Shown here: positions 1-8,428 of the stretch, one piece after another
Layout of the letters: every line of letters begins with the position of its first letter
Numbering within the stretch: the first letter of the stretch is position 1
Source of the DNA: Flavobacteriaceae bacterium
Lineage (GTDB): Bacteria > Bacteroidota > Bacteroidia > Flavobacteriales > Flavobacteriaceae
Assembly (NCBI GenBank): GCA_002707025.1
Contig: PALG01000014.1
Location: 33,174 to 97,173 of the forward strand
DNA length: 64,000 nucleotides
Direction: 5' to 3'
Notes under the pieces: model-generated
Database searches by the model: none
Told to the model about the DNA's origin: nothing
Seen by the model: only the letters and a program-made list of their open reading frames with translations
Translations under genes and position numbers: made by a program

Positions 1-2
1 TC

Positions 3-1430
3 ACGGGTTTCTACCCCTTTGTATTCTTTCTTTCCAATAATTTTTATGCGGTAAACTCTGTAGGGCATATTGCTTATTTTTTAGCATTTTTTGTTGGGGT
101 CCCAGTACTTTTGTTTACCCTCTTGGTTTTGGCACTTTCATCTATTAAGAAAATAGCTAAATATAGAAAACAAATACTTTTTGTATCTATCATTTTTATT
201 ACAGCATTTTTTCTCTCATTTGCAGCCACACTTCTTATCAAAAAGAAAATTTTATTGGCAGTGCTAGTTATTAGTATTCTTCTTTCATTTAAGTTATTCG
301 ATCGATTCAAAAAATTATTGATATTAATCTCAATAATCACTTTAGTGCCTCTTTTTAAATTAGGGTACAAAGTTTATGACTACTATCAAAAGAATACTTG
401 GATTCAACCTAGCGATTCTATTGAAGAGGTAGTCTTTAAGACAAAGCCTAACATATATATGATTCAGCCCGATGGGTATGTTTCTCGAGAAACCATGGAA
501 GATGCTTTGTATAATTATGAAACCTCTTTCTACGATTGGCTCTCCAAAGAAGATTTTAAAATTTATAAAGACTTCCGAAGTAATTATCCTGCTAGTCTAA
601 ACTCTAATGCCTCTTTGTTTTCCATGCAACATCATTACTTTGGAAGTACCTTGATGCCAGATTTTGAAATGCCTTATGCTAGGGAATGTATTTCAGGAGA
701 TAACCCAGTGATTCGAATTTTTAAGAATAACGGATACCACACTTCATTTGTAGTGGAAGATGAATATTTTCAGCAAAACAAATGTGATCAACTTTATGAC
801 TATACCAATATCTCAGTAGACGAAATTCCCTATTTCAGTAAGGGGGATAATCTGCAACAAGATGTTTTATCTGATTTAAAATCAGCAATAAGTCTTTCCG
901 TAGAAAAACCAAGATTCTTTTTTGTTGAGAAATGCGTGCCACACCATGTCCACTTTTTTGCTGAAGGAGATCGCATAAAGAAAGAACGCTTGGAGTACTT
1001 GGAAAAAATTGAAGAAGTCAATATTTGGTTGAAGCAAACCATCAACTTGATTACTGAAAAAGATCCTCATGCCCTAATAATTGTATTGGCAGACCATGGC
1101 GGATGGGTAGGGATGAATGATTATGGAGAAATGTTCAGTACGCAAAAGGAGGCCCATATTGCTTCCATATTTTCAAATATTTGTGCCATTAAATGGAACG
1201 GTCTACCTTATGATGAATTTGATGAAGGCTTAACATCCAATGTAAATGTTTTCCGAACCTTATTTTCAGTCTTAAGCGAAAACAAAAGCTATTTGAATAA
1301 TTTGGAAAAGGATGAAAGTTATAATTTGAATAATGAAGGTTATTTCAAGGAAGTGGTTAAGTTAATCAATGATGATGGAACTTTTACTTATCAAAAATTA
1401 AAAGAAGCAGAAAAAACATCTACAAAGTAG
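3..1430 (+). CDS. Membrane-anchored sulfatase/phosphatase-superfamily protein (5' truncated)
   Basis: The frame is open from the first bases of the window, so the true start lies upstream; a TTG at 111 is only the first possible start inside the window. The N-terminal ~110 visible residues are hydrophobic with several membrane spans, followed by an outside domain of the alkaline phosphatase/sulfatase fold: an early PNIYMIQPDGY strand with the metal-binding Asp, a SNASLFSM segment where the nucleophile would sit, and a late LADHGGW metal-binding motif. Known relatives modify lipids or glycans with phosphate-linked groups. It stands at the head of a polysaccharide locus, so an envelope-glycan modifying role is inferred. 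Its 3' end overlaps sequence that appears to code the N-terminus of the next gene. The exact substrate is unknown. Confidence 0.8.
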   Translation, partial: TGFYPFVFFLSNNFYAVNSVGHIAYFLAFFVGVPVLLFTLLVLALSSIKKIAKYRKQILFVSIIFITAFFLSFAATLLIKKKILLAVLVISILLSFKLFDRFKKLLILISIITLVPLFKLGYKVYDYYQKNTWIQPSDSIEEVVFKTKPNIYMIQPDGYVSRETMEDALYNYETSFYDWLSKEDFKIYKDFRSNYPASLNSNASLFSMQHHYFGSTLMPDFEMPYARECISGDNPVIRIFKNNGYHTSFVVEDEYFQQNKCDQLYDYTNISVDEIPYFSKGDNLQQDVLSDLKSAISLSVEKPRFFFVEKCVPHHVHFFAEGDRIKKERLEYLEKIEEVNIWLKQTINLITEKDPHALIIVLADHGGWVGMNDYGEMFSTQKEAHIASIFSNICAIKWNGLPYDEFDEGLTSNVNVFRTLFSVLSENKSYLNNLEKDESYNLNNEGYFKEVVKLINDDGTFTYQKLKEAEKTSTK

Positions 1431-1471
1431 CGCGCTATACCGAAGATCAAAAAAACACCTGGAACCAATTC

Positions 1472-2389
1472 GTGGCAGGTGCCAAAAATGGAACTTTTTT
1501 GTTTCAAAGGGACTTTATGGACTATCATAAAGATCGTTTTGAGGATTTTTCCCTCATGGTCTTCAAAAAAAATAAACTTTTGGCAGTGCTTCCCCTCAAT
1601 AAAAAAGAGATGGAGGTTTATTCGCACGCCGGACTTACCTATGGTGGGCTACTGCTGAAGAAGGAGGCGAAACTGAAAGAGGTACTATTTTGTTATCAAC
1701 ATATCTTAAAATACCTTTCCGAAGAGGGCATCCAAACCCTTCATATCAAACAAATTCCGGGCATGTACTGCAGCAATCCTTCCGAGGAAATTCAGTACGC
1801 TTCCTTTGTTTTTAAAGCGCTCATCCCTAGAGTGGATGTGGCAAGTACCATTGTCTTGTTTGGAGGACTTAAAATTCAGAAAAACAGAATGGAAGGGGTG
1901 AAAAAAGGAGCTAAACTTGGATTGGAGGTTCGGGAGACGTCCCATTTTGAAAGCTTCTGGAATGAAATACTGGTGCCCAATCTTCAAAAAAGACATGGGG
2001 CAGCTCCCGTTCACTCGGTGGAAGAAATAACCCAGCTACATCATAATTTCCCTAACCATATCAAACAATTTAACGTTCATCACGGCGAAAAGTTGGTGGC
2101 AGGGGCAACGATTTTTGAAATGCCTCATCTAGTTCATGTACAGTACATTTCTTCTAACGACGATCGGCAACAGTTGGGGGCTTTGGATTTTTTATTTCAT
2201 GAGTTGATCACCCAACGCTATGCCGATAAAAGGTTTTTCGACTTTGGTACTTCAAATGAGGAGCAAGAAAAAAAACTGAACGAGGGATTATTGTACTGGA
2301 AAGAATGTTTTGGGGCACGCTCCATGGTACATTCCCATTATCAATTTGCAACAGAAAACTATCCTCTACTGGATTCGGTCTTTATATGA
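1472..2389 (+). CDS. FemAB-like GNAT acyltransferase
   Basis: A 305-residue protein resembling the FemAB/GNAT-type N-acyltransferases found in Bacteroidetes polysaccharide loci. Visible are an N-terminal NGTFLFQRDFMDYH segment, a central VKKGAKLGLEV segment, and a C-terminal acetyltransferase-like half ending with a FFDFGTSNEEQ segment. The chosen GTG start at 1472 is the first conventional start codon. However, family-like sequence (YKVARYTEDQ, then TWNQFV) continues in frame upstream to about 1418, with only ATT (1397) or ATC (1418) available as start, so the real start is probably upstream and non-canonical. Its stop overlaps the next gene as ATGA. It probably acylates an amino sugar or related substrate of the glycan; this is inferred from its neighbours. 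Confidence 0.75.
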   Translation: MAGAKNGTFLFQRDFMDYHKDRFEDFSLMVFKKNKLLAVLPLNKKEMEVYSHAGLTYGGLLLKKEAKLKEVLFCYQHILKYLSEEGIQTLHIKQIPGMYCSNPSEEIQYASFVFKALIPRVDVASTIVLFGGLKIQKNRMEGVKKGAKLGLEVRETSHFESFWNEILVPNLQKRHGAAPVHSVEEITQLHHNFPNHIKQFNVHHGEKLVAGATIFEMPHLVHVQYISSNDDRQQLGALDFLFHELITQRYADKRFFDFGTSNEEQEKKLNEGLLYWKECFGARSMVHSHYQFATENYPLLDSVFI

Positions 2390-3486
2390 TCCCATTTTTA
2401 GATTTACATAAAATCAATGCCCGTTTTGAAGCCAAATTTCAGGATTCGTTTCAGTCCTTTATGGATTCTGGGCACTATATCTTAGGAACCCAATTGGACG
2501 CTTTTGAAAATGCCTTCGCTGCATTTTGTGGAACCAAACACTGTATAGGGGTGGGGAATGGTTTAGATGCATTGCGGTTAATTTTGGAAGCATATAAAGC
2601 CTTAGGAAAGGTAAAGGAGGGTGATGAAGTATTGGTAGCGTCCAACACTTTTGTTGCGACCATTCTGGCAATTAAGCAAGCGGGGCTTACTCCCGTTTTG
2701 GTAGAAGCGGAAACCACCTATTTTAGTTTTAACACCAGCGCCCTCAAAGAAAAGATTTCGCAAAAAACAAAAGTGATCATGCCGGTGCATTTGTATGGGC
2801 AGATAGCTCCTATGGAAGCCTTGTTGGAACTGGCTAATACATACAATCTCTACGTCATAGAAGATGCAGCGCAAGCCCATGGGGCAATGAGCGCTTCTGG
2901 AAAAAGAGCGGGTAGTATTGGTGTAGCTGCGGGCTTTTCGTTTTATCCCACCAAAAACCTTGGGGCTTTAGGAGATGGAGGAGCGATTACTACTCAAGAT
3001 GATGCGCTTGCAGCCATGATCCGAAAATTAAGAAATTACGGTACTTCTTCGAAATACGTAAACGAAGAAATAGGTTTTAATTCCCGACTGGATGAAGTAC
3101 AGGCAAGTTTTCTGTTGGAAAAATTGAAATATCTTGACACAGATAACAAAGCGCGCCAAAGCATTGCAGCACAATATCTTTCAGAAATTAAGAATACAAA
3201 AATAACCTTGCCTAATTGGGATGGAACTCAAAACCACGTATTCCATCTTTTTGTCGTTCGGGTGTTGGATAGAGAAGGTTTTATGAAATTCCTGAAAGAT
3301 CATGAGATAGGTTGCCTTATTCATTACCCCATTCCTCCTCATCATCAGAAAGCCTTTCCCGAATTTTCCCAACTTAGTTTTCCTGTTTCTGAAAAGATTC
3401 ACAAACAAGTAGTAAGTTTGCCAATGAGTCCTGTGATGGATTCCACTCAAGTGAAAAGGGTAATTGAAGTTATAAATCGCTATTAG
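2386..3486 (+). CDS. DegT/DnrJ/EryC1-family sugar 3-aminotransferase (FdtB/QdtB-like)
   Basis: A 366-residue PLP-dependent aminotransferase that converts a dTDP-3-keto-6-deoxyhexose into a 3-amino sugar, using a donor such as glutamate. Visible motifs are GNGLDALRL near the start, EDAAQAHGA (PLP ring stacking and Asp), and FYPTKNLGALGDGG containing the Schiff-base lysine. The ATG at 2386 overlaps the TGA of the preceding gene, which indicates translational coupling; an earlier in-frame ATG at 2305 lies inside that gene and is rejected. The 3,4-ketoisomerase that would supply its substrate lies two genes downstream (4808), which supports the FdtB/QdtB-type assignment over other DegT family roles. 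Confidence 0.9.
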   Translation: MIPFLDLHKINARFEAKFQDSFQSFMDSGHYILGTQLDAFENAFAAFCGTKHCIGVGNGLDALRLILEAYKALGKVKEGDEVLVASNTFVATILAIKQAGLTPVLVEAETTYFSFNTSALKEKISQKTKVIMPVHLYGQIAPMEALLELANTYNLYVIEDAAQAHGAMSASGKRAGSIGVAAGFSFYPTKNLGALGDGGAITTQDDALAAMIRKLRNYGTSSKYVNEEIGFNSRLDEVQASFLLEKLKYLDTDNKARQSIAAQYLSEIKNTKITLPNWDGTQNHVFHLFVVRVLDREGFMKFLKDHEIGCLIHYPIPPHHQKAFPEFSQLSFPVSEKIHKQVVSLPMSPVMDSTQVKRVIEVINRY

Positions 3487-4800
3487 TTGAAACGATCTAA
3501 GTTTATACACTTTATCAAGAACAGTCCTTTAATTAAGATGACTTCCCTAAACGCGGGGGTAATCATTATCCGACTTATTATCTCGGTTTTTATCAACCGG
3601 GAAGTATCGGGTATTGTGACCACTGGACAATATGCGCAAATTGGGAATTTCAGAAATTTGATGGCCCAATTAATGTCGCTTACATCGTTGGGTATTTTTA
3701 ATGGGATCGTAAAGTATGTTTCCGAACACAAAGCGGATAAGGACCAATTGCAAAGGCTCTTTTCCACCGCAACTGTTTTTACGCTAATCGGTTCTGTGTT
3801 AGCTTTTGTAGCCCTTTTCTTTGGGGCAGACTTTTTTTCTGAAAAATATCTGGGAGCCCCTCAATACGCGTATATCATAAAAATTACGGCTGTAGTGGTG
3901 CCCTTTGTAAGTATTCAACGGGTTTTCAATGGGGTTATCAATGGGCTTTCAGAATACAAGGCTTTTTCAAAAATAGAACTTTCGGCCTATTTGCTTTCTT
4001 CTGGTTTGCTACTTTGGCTGTTGTATATCCATGAGTTTGAAGGGGCTCTTTTGGCTATTGCGCTTACCCCTGTGATCCAGGTGGCCGTGATGGTATTTAT
4101 CATGATTAAGGTTTTTAAGGAATATGTACAGTTTTCTAAACTGACATTTCGAGTACCGCTGGCCAAAAGCCTTTTGGCGTTTACGGCCATGTCCTTTTTC
4201 TCCACTATTTTACTGAATCAGGTAGAGATCGAGGTTCGTAATATGATTGAGAATAAAATAAGTGCCAGTGAAGCAGGGGTATGGACAGGTTTAATGATGG
4301 TCTCTAAAAATTACATGGTTTTTATCAATGCCATTTTAACGCTCTATGTCCTGCCCAAATTCGCAAACATCCACACACAGCATGGTTTCACCAAAGAATT
4401 GGGAAGTATCTATAAAACCCTGCTTCCTATTTTTGCGGTAGGGATGCTGCTAATTTATTTTTTAAGGGAGTACATCATTTTCTTTCTCTTTAAGGGAGAT
4501 GCTTACTACGGAATGGCACCTTTGTTTAAATGGCAACTGGTGGGAGATTTTGTACGATTGGCTTCCGTAATCATGGCCTCTCAGTTTTTTGCCAAGAAAC
4601 TAGTGTATGCCTTTATCTTTTCTGAAGTTATTTCCATAGGATTGTTTTATGGGTTTTCCATCTGGTTTATCGATTTATATGGGGTGGAAGGTGTTCCAAT
4701 TGCCAATTTGGCTCGCTATATTGTTTATATTATTGTAGTTTTTATCCTAATTTTAAGATATTTTAAAAGACAACGTTCTATCCGAAAAACCGATAAATAG
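3487..4800 (+). CDS. Wzx-type polysaccharide flippase / O-antigen translocase
   Basis: A 437-residue polytopic membrane protein of the MOP (Wzx/MATE-like) superfamily. Such proteins flip undecaprenyl-diphosphate-linked repeat units across the inner membrane. It shows about 12 hydrophobic spans, starting with a TSLNAGVIIIRLIIS helix, and a basic C-terminal tail. The TTG start at 3487 directly follows the stop of the aminotransferase gene; the next in-frame ATG is at 3538, but the KRSKFIHF leader before it looks normal for the family. It is tightly packed between amino-sugar genes, so it probably exports a glycan containing that sugar. Confidence 0.85.
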   Translation: MKRSKFIHFIKNSPLIKMTSLNAGVIIIRLIISVFINREVSGIVTTGQYAQIGNFRNLMAQLMSLTSLGIFNGIVKYVSEHKADKDQLQRLFSTATVFTLIGSVLAFVALFFGADFFSEKYLGAPQYAYIIKITAVVVPFVSIQRVFNGVINGLSEYKAFSKIELSAYLLSSGLLLWLLYIHEFEGALLAIALTPVIQVAVMVFIMIKVFKEYVQFSKLTFRVPLAKSLLAFTAMSFFSTILLNQVEIEVRNMIENKISASEAGVWTGLMMVSKNYMVFINAILTLYVLPKFANIHTQHGFTKELGSIYKTLLPIFAVGMLLIYFLREYIIFFLFKGDAYYGMAPLFKWQLVGDFVRLASVIMASQFFAKKLVYAFIFSEVISIGLFYGFSIWFIDLYGVEGVPIANLARYIVYIIVVFILILRYFKRQRSIRKTDK

Positions 4801-4807
4801 TATTGCT

Positions 4808-5212
4808 TTGAAGAAACCCACCCTTATAGAAATTCCTAAGATTAGCGATCCAGATGGTCGTGGTAACCTATCTGTGATAGAGAAAAACATCATTCCTTTT
4901 CAGATAAAAAGGGTGTATTATCTTTATGATGTGCCTTCCGATTCATCCAGGGGAGGCCACGCTCATAAAGAATTACAACAGTTTTTGATCGCCGTAGGGG
5001 GAAGCTTCGATGTAGTCATTTCCAATGGGGAAACAAAAGAAGTCTTTACCCTTAATAAACCGAATAAGGGATTGTTGATTCCTTCTGGATATTGGCGGGG
5101 ATTGGAAAATTTCTCTGCAGGAGCGGGTTGTTTGTCCTTGGTAAGTGATGTTTATAAAGAAGAAGACTACATTCGGGATTATGAAGAATTTTTATCCTAC
5201 AAGTCTCAATAA
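4808..5212 (+). CDS. Sugar-nucleotide 3,4-ketoisomerase (FdtA/QdtA-like, WxcM-type cupin)
   Basis: A 134-residue single-domain cupin. Relatives (FdtA, QdtA, TylM3-like) convert dTDP-4-keto-6-deoxyglucose to its 3-keto isomer. The signature RGGHAHKELQQ carries the active-site histidines, and IPSGYWRGL lies in the second half, both as expected. It starts with TTG at 4808, seven bases after the flippase stop, and is the last gene of the + strand run. Together with the aminotransferase at 2386 it defines synthesis of a 3-amino-3,6-dideoxyhexose (Fuc3N- or Qui3N-type). The sequence alone does not tell which stereoisomer is made. Confidence 0.88.
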   Translation: MKKPTLIEIPKISDPDGRGNLSVIEKNIIPFQIKRVYYLYDVPSDSSRGGHAHKELQQFLIAVGGSFDVVISNGETKEVFTLNKPNKGLLIPSGYWRGLENFSAGAGCLSLVSDVYKEEDYIRDYEEFLSYKSQ

Positions 5213-6355
5213 CTAATAGTTTTGATAGCTATGAAGGTATTTTTCGGCAATGGTAATATAGTGATGTTCCCGTTCAATAAACTGTCTGGCATTTCTTCCT
5301 ACAGTTTCTAATTTCTCGGGATTTTCTACAAAATCACTTAACTTTTCCACAAGATAGTCTACATTGGGCAAGGCATTCACACACACTTCGTCTTCCTGAA
5401 GTTGATAGGTGTCCAAAAATTCCTTTTCTGCTCCTGTAAAAACTACTTTTCCTTTTGCCATAGCTTCTAAGGCATTATAGCCTTGATCGTAAGAGAAAAC
5501 CTGGTCCAATAAAATATCGGCGCTGTTGTAAATTTTACTATAGGTTTCAAACGGTACGTTGGTAGTGATTTTCACCGCTACTTTTTCGGGGTACTTTTCG
5601 GCAATACGCTCTAGGGCTTCTTCAAAATAACGAATCCCTTTGGCATGATAATTTCCGCGGTTAATCCCCAAAAAAATTAGGATTTTACCTTCGGAAGTTT
5701 TTTGAGTTGGGGTATTTAGGGAAATGTTTATGGGGTTGGGTATGAGCCCAATAAATTTTGGGTGGTGTTGGTTGGGAAAGTAATAATCCAAATCGGAAGC
5801 AATAATCCCGTGACAATGTTCCATCACCCATTGATGGGTTTTAAGGTTGTTTTTGGAATGATACCTTAGAATATACTTAAAATGCGGTTCCAAGCTCGGA
5901 TCTTCAAAATAGGGGCTTAAGATGGAATAACGGAACTTCTTTTTCAGTAAATAATCCACTGTATGATAATCGACCCCACAACTTAAGACAAAGACTTTTT
6001 TATTGTTTCGGAAAAGTTTTTTCAGTAAAAACCGTTCCAGGGAAGGAAGTGTTTTGATGGGTTTTTCATTTATGAGTTGTACCACATCGTAGTTTCTTAG
6101 TTTGGGAAGCTTCAGATAAAAACGAATCCCTCTTTCAAATTCCGAAAGGTCCCAGTTAAATAATTTAAAAAGCAGCACTTTTAATTTCTTAATTAAGAAC
6201 TTTTCAGAAAAAATCGGCCTTATAGAAAGATCTACCGGAAAGTTTTTAAAGCCATCTCCATCGCCTATTAGCGTGACATGAGTCCCTTTTTGCTGCAATC
6301 CCTCCTTTAGGGTGTTGTGCAAACGGCTATATTCTCCTACCAATAGAATATTCAT
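5213..6355 (-). CDS. Glycosyltransferase, GT4-like
   Basis: A 380-residue GT-B-fold glycosyltransferase. The N-terminus MNILLVGEYSRLHNTL is a nucleotide-binding-like strand and loop. The C-terminal half has LIFLGINRGNYHAKGI and the acceptor/donor region DQGYNALEAMAKGKVVFTG, the GT4-type E-x7-E-like loop (YNALEAMAKG). It has no membrane segment and is probably a cytoplasmic or membrane-peripheral enzyme building the glycan repeat unit. It is convergent with the ketoisomerase (stop codons adjacent) and divergent from the next glycosyltransferase, with which it shares a short promoter region. Sugar specificity cannot be read from the sequence. Confidence 0.82.
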   Translation of the reverse strand: MNILLVGEYSRLHNTLKEGLQQKGTHVTLIGDGDGFKNFPVDLSIRPIFSEKFLIKKLKVLLFKLFNWDLSEFERGIRFYLKLPKLRNYDVVQLINEKPIKTLPSLERFLLKKLFRNNKKVFVLSCGVDYHTVDYLLKKKFRYSILSPYFEDPSLEPHFKYILRYHSKNNLKTHQWVMEHCHGIIASDLDYYFPNQHHPKFIGLIPNPINISLNTPTQKTSEGKILIFLGINRGNYHAKGIRYFEEALERIAEKYPEKVAVKITTNVPFETYSKIYNSADILLDQVFSYDQGYNALEAMAKGKVVFTGAEKEFLDTYQLQEDEVCVNALPNVDYLVEKLSDFVENPEKLETVGRNARQFIEREHHYITIAEKYLHSYQNY

Positions 6356-6361
6356 ATAGAG

Positions 6362-6369
6362 TATATTTG
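6362..6369 (+). promoter_or_regulatory. Bacteroidetes -7 element TATATTTG for the + strand glycosyltransferase
   Basis: TATATTTG fits the TAnnTTTG consensus of Bacteroidetes sigma factor promoters and ends 24 bases before the ATG at 6394. No clear TTTG -33 element is seen at the expected distance. Confidence 0.5.
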
Positions 6370-6372
6370 TGT

Positions 6373-6380
6373 CAAAGTTA
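6373..6380 (-). promoter_or_regulatory. Bacteroidetes -7 element TAACTTTG for the - strand glycosyltransferase
   Basis: Read on the minus strand this is TAACTTTG, 17 bases before the ATG at 6355. A GTTG lies about 19 bases further upstream as a partial -33 element. It lies only three bases from the opposing + strand element, so the two promoters face away from each other and overlap. Confidence 0.5.
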
Positions 6381-6393
6381 ATTCTTTAAATCT

Positions 6394-7503
6394 ATGTTGC
6401 AACCCAAAATTAAAATTGCCCTAGTGGGCGAAATGCTAAGTCGGGGAGGTGCAGAGCGCGTTCAGGCCAGGCTTTCCCAATATTTTGAGGCGGCAGGCAT
6501 AGAGATCCACCATGTCGTTTTTATTGATGAAGTTACCTATTCCTATGCGGGAGCGGTTTTAAACTTAGGAAAACAAAAAACACACCGTAATCGGTTTGTC
6601 AATAAATGGCTGATGCTTCGGTCGTTACGTGCCTACCTAAAAGAACAAAAAGTTGATTTTATCATTGATTTTCGGGCAAAGCATAATTTTTTTCAAGAGT
6701 ATGTACTGGCAAATTTTGTGTATAACGCTCCTTATGTTGTAAGTATAAGAGGTAGTAAATTAGATCTATACTTTCCTAAAAGCAAGGCTTTTGCGAGGAA
6801 AGTTTACCGAAAATGCTATGGTTTTGTAACGGTTTCGAAGGCTATTGAAAGCTTAATCGTCTTCCGTTATGGTTATACTAACGTGACCACCATTTATAAT
6901 CCGGTCGCTATCCAGGAAGTTGAACGGAAAAGTAGGGTAGCGATAGATTTACCCGAGAAATACCTCTTAGGGATAGGAAGAATGAAGGATAATGTAAAAC
7001 AGTTTGACCATTTAATAAAAGCTTTTCAGCAGTCCGATGCCCGGGCACTTGGGGTAAAACTTTTATTGGTAGGGGATGGCCCCTATAAAGAAGTTTTAAA
7101 GGATCTGGTAGCTACATTGGGTTTAAGTGATAGTGTGTTGTTTCAATCTTTTTCTAAAAATCCTTTCCCTTACTACCGAAATGCATTATTTACTGCTTTA
7201 ACCAGTAAATCGGAAGGCTTCCCTAACGTTCTTCTGGAAAGTTTGGCTACTGGAACTCCAGTAGTAGCCTACAATTGTGTGTCTGGCCCCAGCGAAATTA
7301 TTAGGCACAGGGAAAATGGTCTTTTGGTAGAAGATCAAGATATTTCTGCTATGGTACAAGCCATGAATACCTTGTTGCAGGATGTCGAACTACGGGAATA
7401 TTGCCGAAGTAATGCTACCGAAAGTGTACACCAATTCACTCCCACACGTATCGTCGAACAGTGGTTGTCTTTCTTGGGGCTACCTGCTAGGAATACGAAC
7501 TAA
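6394..7503 (+). CDS. Glycosyltransferase family 4
   Basis: A 369-residue GT4 enzyme. The N-terminal donor-side loop is GEMLSRGGAERVQ, the classic GGAER motif of GT4. The C-terminal domain has GIGRMKDNVKQFDHLIKAF, LLVGDGPYKE and the catalytic loop SKSEGFPNVLLESLATGTPV (E-x7-E). It transfers a sugar from a nucleotide donor onto a lipid-linked glycan, retaining the anomeric configuration. Its last 17 bases overlap, tail to tail, the end of the minus-strand GT2 gene. Its position among other glycan genes supports a role in the same polysaccharide; donor and acceptor are unknown. Confidence 0.9.
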   Translation: MLQPKIKIALVGEMLSRGGAERVQARLSQYFEAAGIEIHHVVFIDEVTYSYAGAVLNLGKQKTHRNRFVNKWLMLRSLRAYLKEQKVDFIIDFRAKHNFFQEYVLANFVYNAPYVVSIRGSKLDLYFPKSKAFARKVYRKCYGFVTVSKAIESLIVFRYGYTNVTTIYNPVAIQEVERKSRVAIDLPEKYLLGIGRMKDNVKQFDHLIKAFQQSDARALGVKLLLVGDGPYKEVLKDLVATLGLSDSVLFQSFSKNPFPYYRNALFTALTSKSEGFPNVLLESLATGTPVVAYNCVSGPSEIIRHRENGLLVEDQDISAMVQAMNTLLQDVELREYCRSNATESVHQFTPTRIVEQWLSFLGLPARNTN

Positions 7504-8428
7504 CATTTACTCCATTTTTTAAAAGGAAGCGTTTTCCCTTAAAAATAAGCTTAAGTACAGCATTAGGAAGCCTTAACAAGAGTCGTTGTTTCCAATTCAA
7601 ATTATTGAAATCAATTTCACTTTTCAATTGACGGTAGGGCCCTTTGGCATGCTCCATCTTTAGAAGCTTGGCTTTGACATAGCGGTGAAAATCCAAATAC
7701 TTTTTAAGCGCTTTATGATTGGGGTTTTGGACTTCATAAAATTGATAATCGGGGATGACCTTCCCTTTAAGATGACTTTGTGTGATCTGATTTTCACTCA
7801 CAAAATTTAAAGTCACCAATGGCTCATTGAGAAGCGCTACTTGATGTTTTAGGTTTACCCGAATGTTAAAATCTACGTCTTCACTATAATTTATTTTTTC
7901 ATCGAAATAACCTACGTCTTCAAAAAGGGACTTCTTTGCGCAAATACTGGACATACAATAATAATTGTAGCCTAAACTGGTTTCAAAAAAACGGGGGATG
8001 ATGCCTTCTTGTGTGACCTCTAACTTTGGAAAAGGCAAAGTGGTTTTTTTTCCGTTGGAAAGTATAATTTCATACGTCGATGCAAACAGCGAAGCCGTGT
8101 CCCCAAACTTTTCAATAAGATGGTTCATCGCTTCCAAAAAGTTGGGTTTCCATAAGTCGTCGGCATCCAAAAAAGCAATGTAGGGTGCCGAAGCATTTCG
8201 AATGCCCGTATTCCTAGAAGCCGAAAGTCCTTTGTTTTTTTTATGTTGAATGACTCGAATACGTGGGTCTGTTACGCTTTTCACAACTTCCAAACTGGTA
8301 TCGGTAGCGCAGTCATTAACCACCAGTATTTCAAAATCCTGAAAGGACTGTTCGGAAACACTCTTTAGTGTTGCTTCAATAAAGTTTTCCTTATTGTAGA
8401 GGGGTATGACTACCGAAAATCTAGGCAT
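7487..8428 (-). CDS. Glycosyltransferase family 2
   Basis: A 313-residue GT2 (GT-A fold) inverting glycosyltransferase. It opens with PRFSVVIPLYNKENFIEATL, has the nucleotide-binding Asp in LVVNDCATD and the metal-binding AFLDADDLWKPNF segment with its DxD. An internal acceptor motif NYSEDVDFNIR corresponds to the ED catalytic base region. The ATG at 8428 is chosen; a TTG at 8443 would add five residues before it. Its start overlaps the 3' end of the upstream GT2 gene by eight bases, so the two are probably translated from one message. The sugar is unknown. Confidence 0.88.
   Translation of the reverse strand: MPRFSVVIPLYNKENFIEATLKSVSEQSFQDFEILVVNDCATDTSLEVVKSVTDPRIRVIQHKKNKGLSASRNTGIRNASAPYIAFLDADDLWKPNFLEAMNHLIEKFGDTASLFASTYEIILSNGKKTTLPFPKLEVTQEGIIPRFFETSLGYNYYCMSSICAKKSLFEDVGYFDEKINYSEDVDFNIRVNLKHQVALLNEPLVTLNFVSENQITQSHLKGKVIPDYQFYEVQNPNHKALKKYLDFHRYVKAKLLKMEHAKGPYRQLKSEIDFNNLNWKQRLLLRLPNAVLKLIFKGKRFLLKNGVNVSSYS

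Noticed and set aside
2305..2385. Earlier ATG for the aminotransferase
   Set aside because: It lies inside the FemAB-like gene, and the family N-terminus (IPFLDLHK) begins at 2386.
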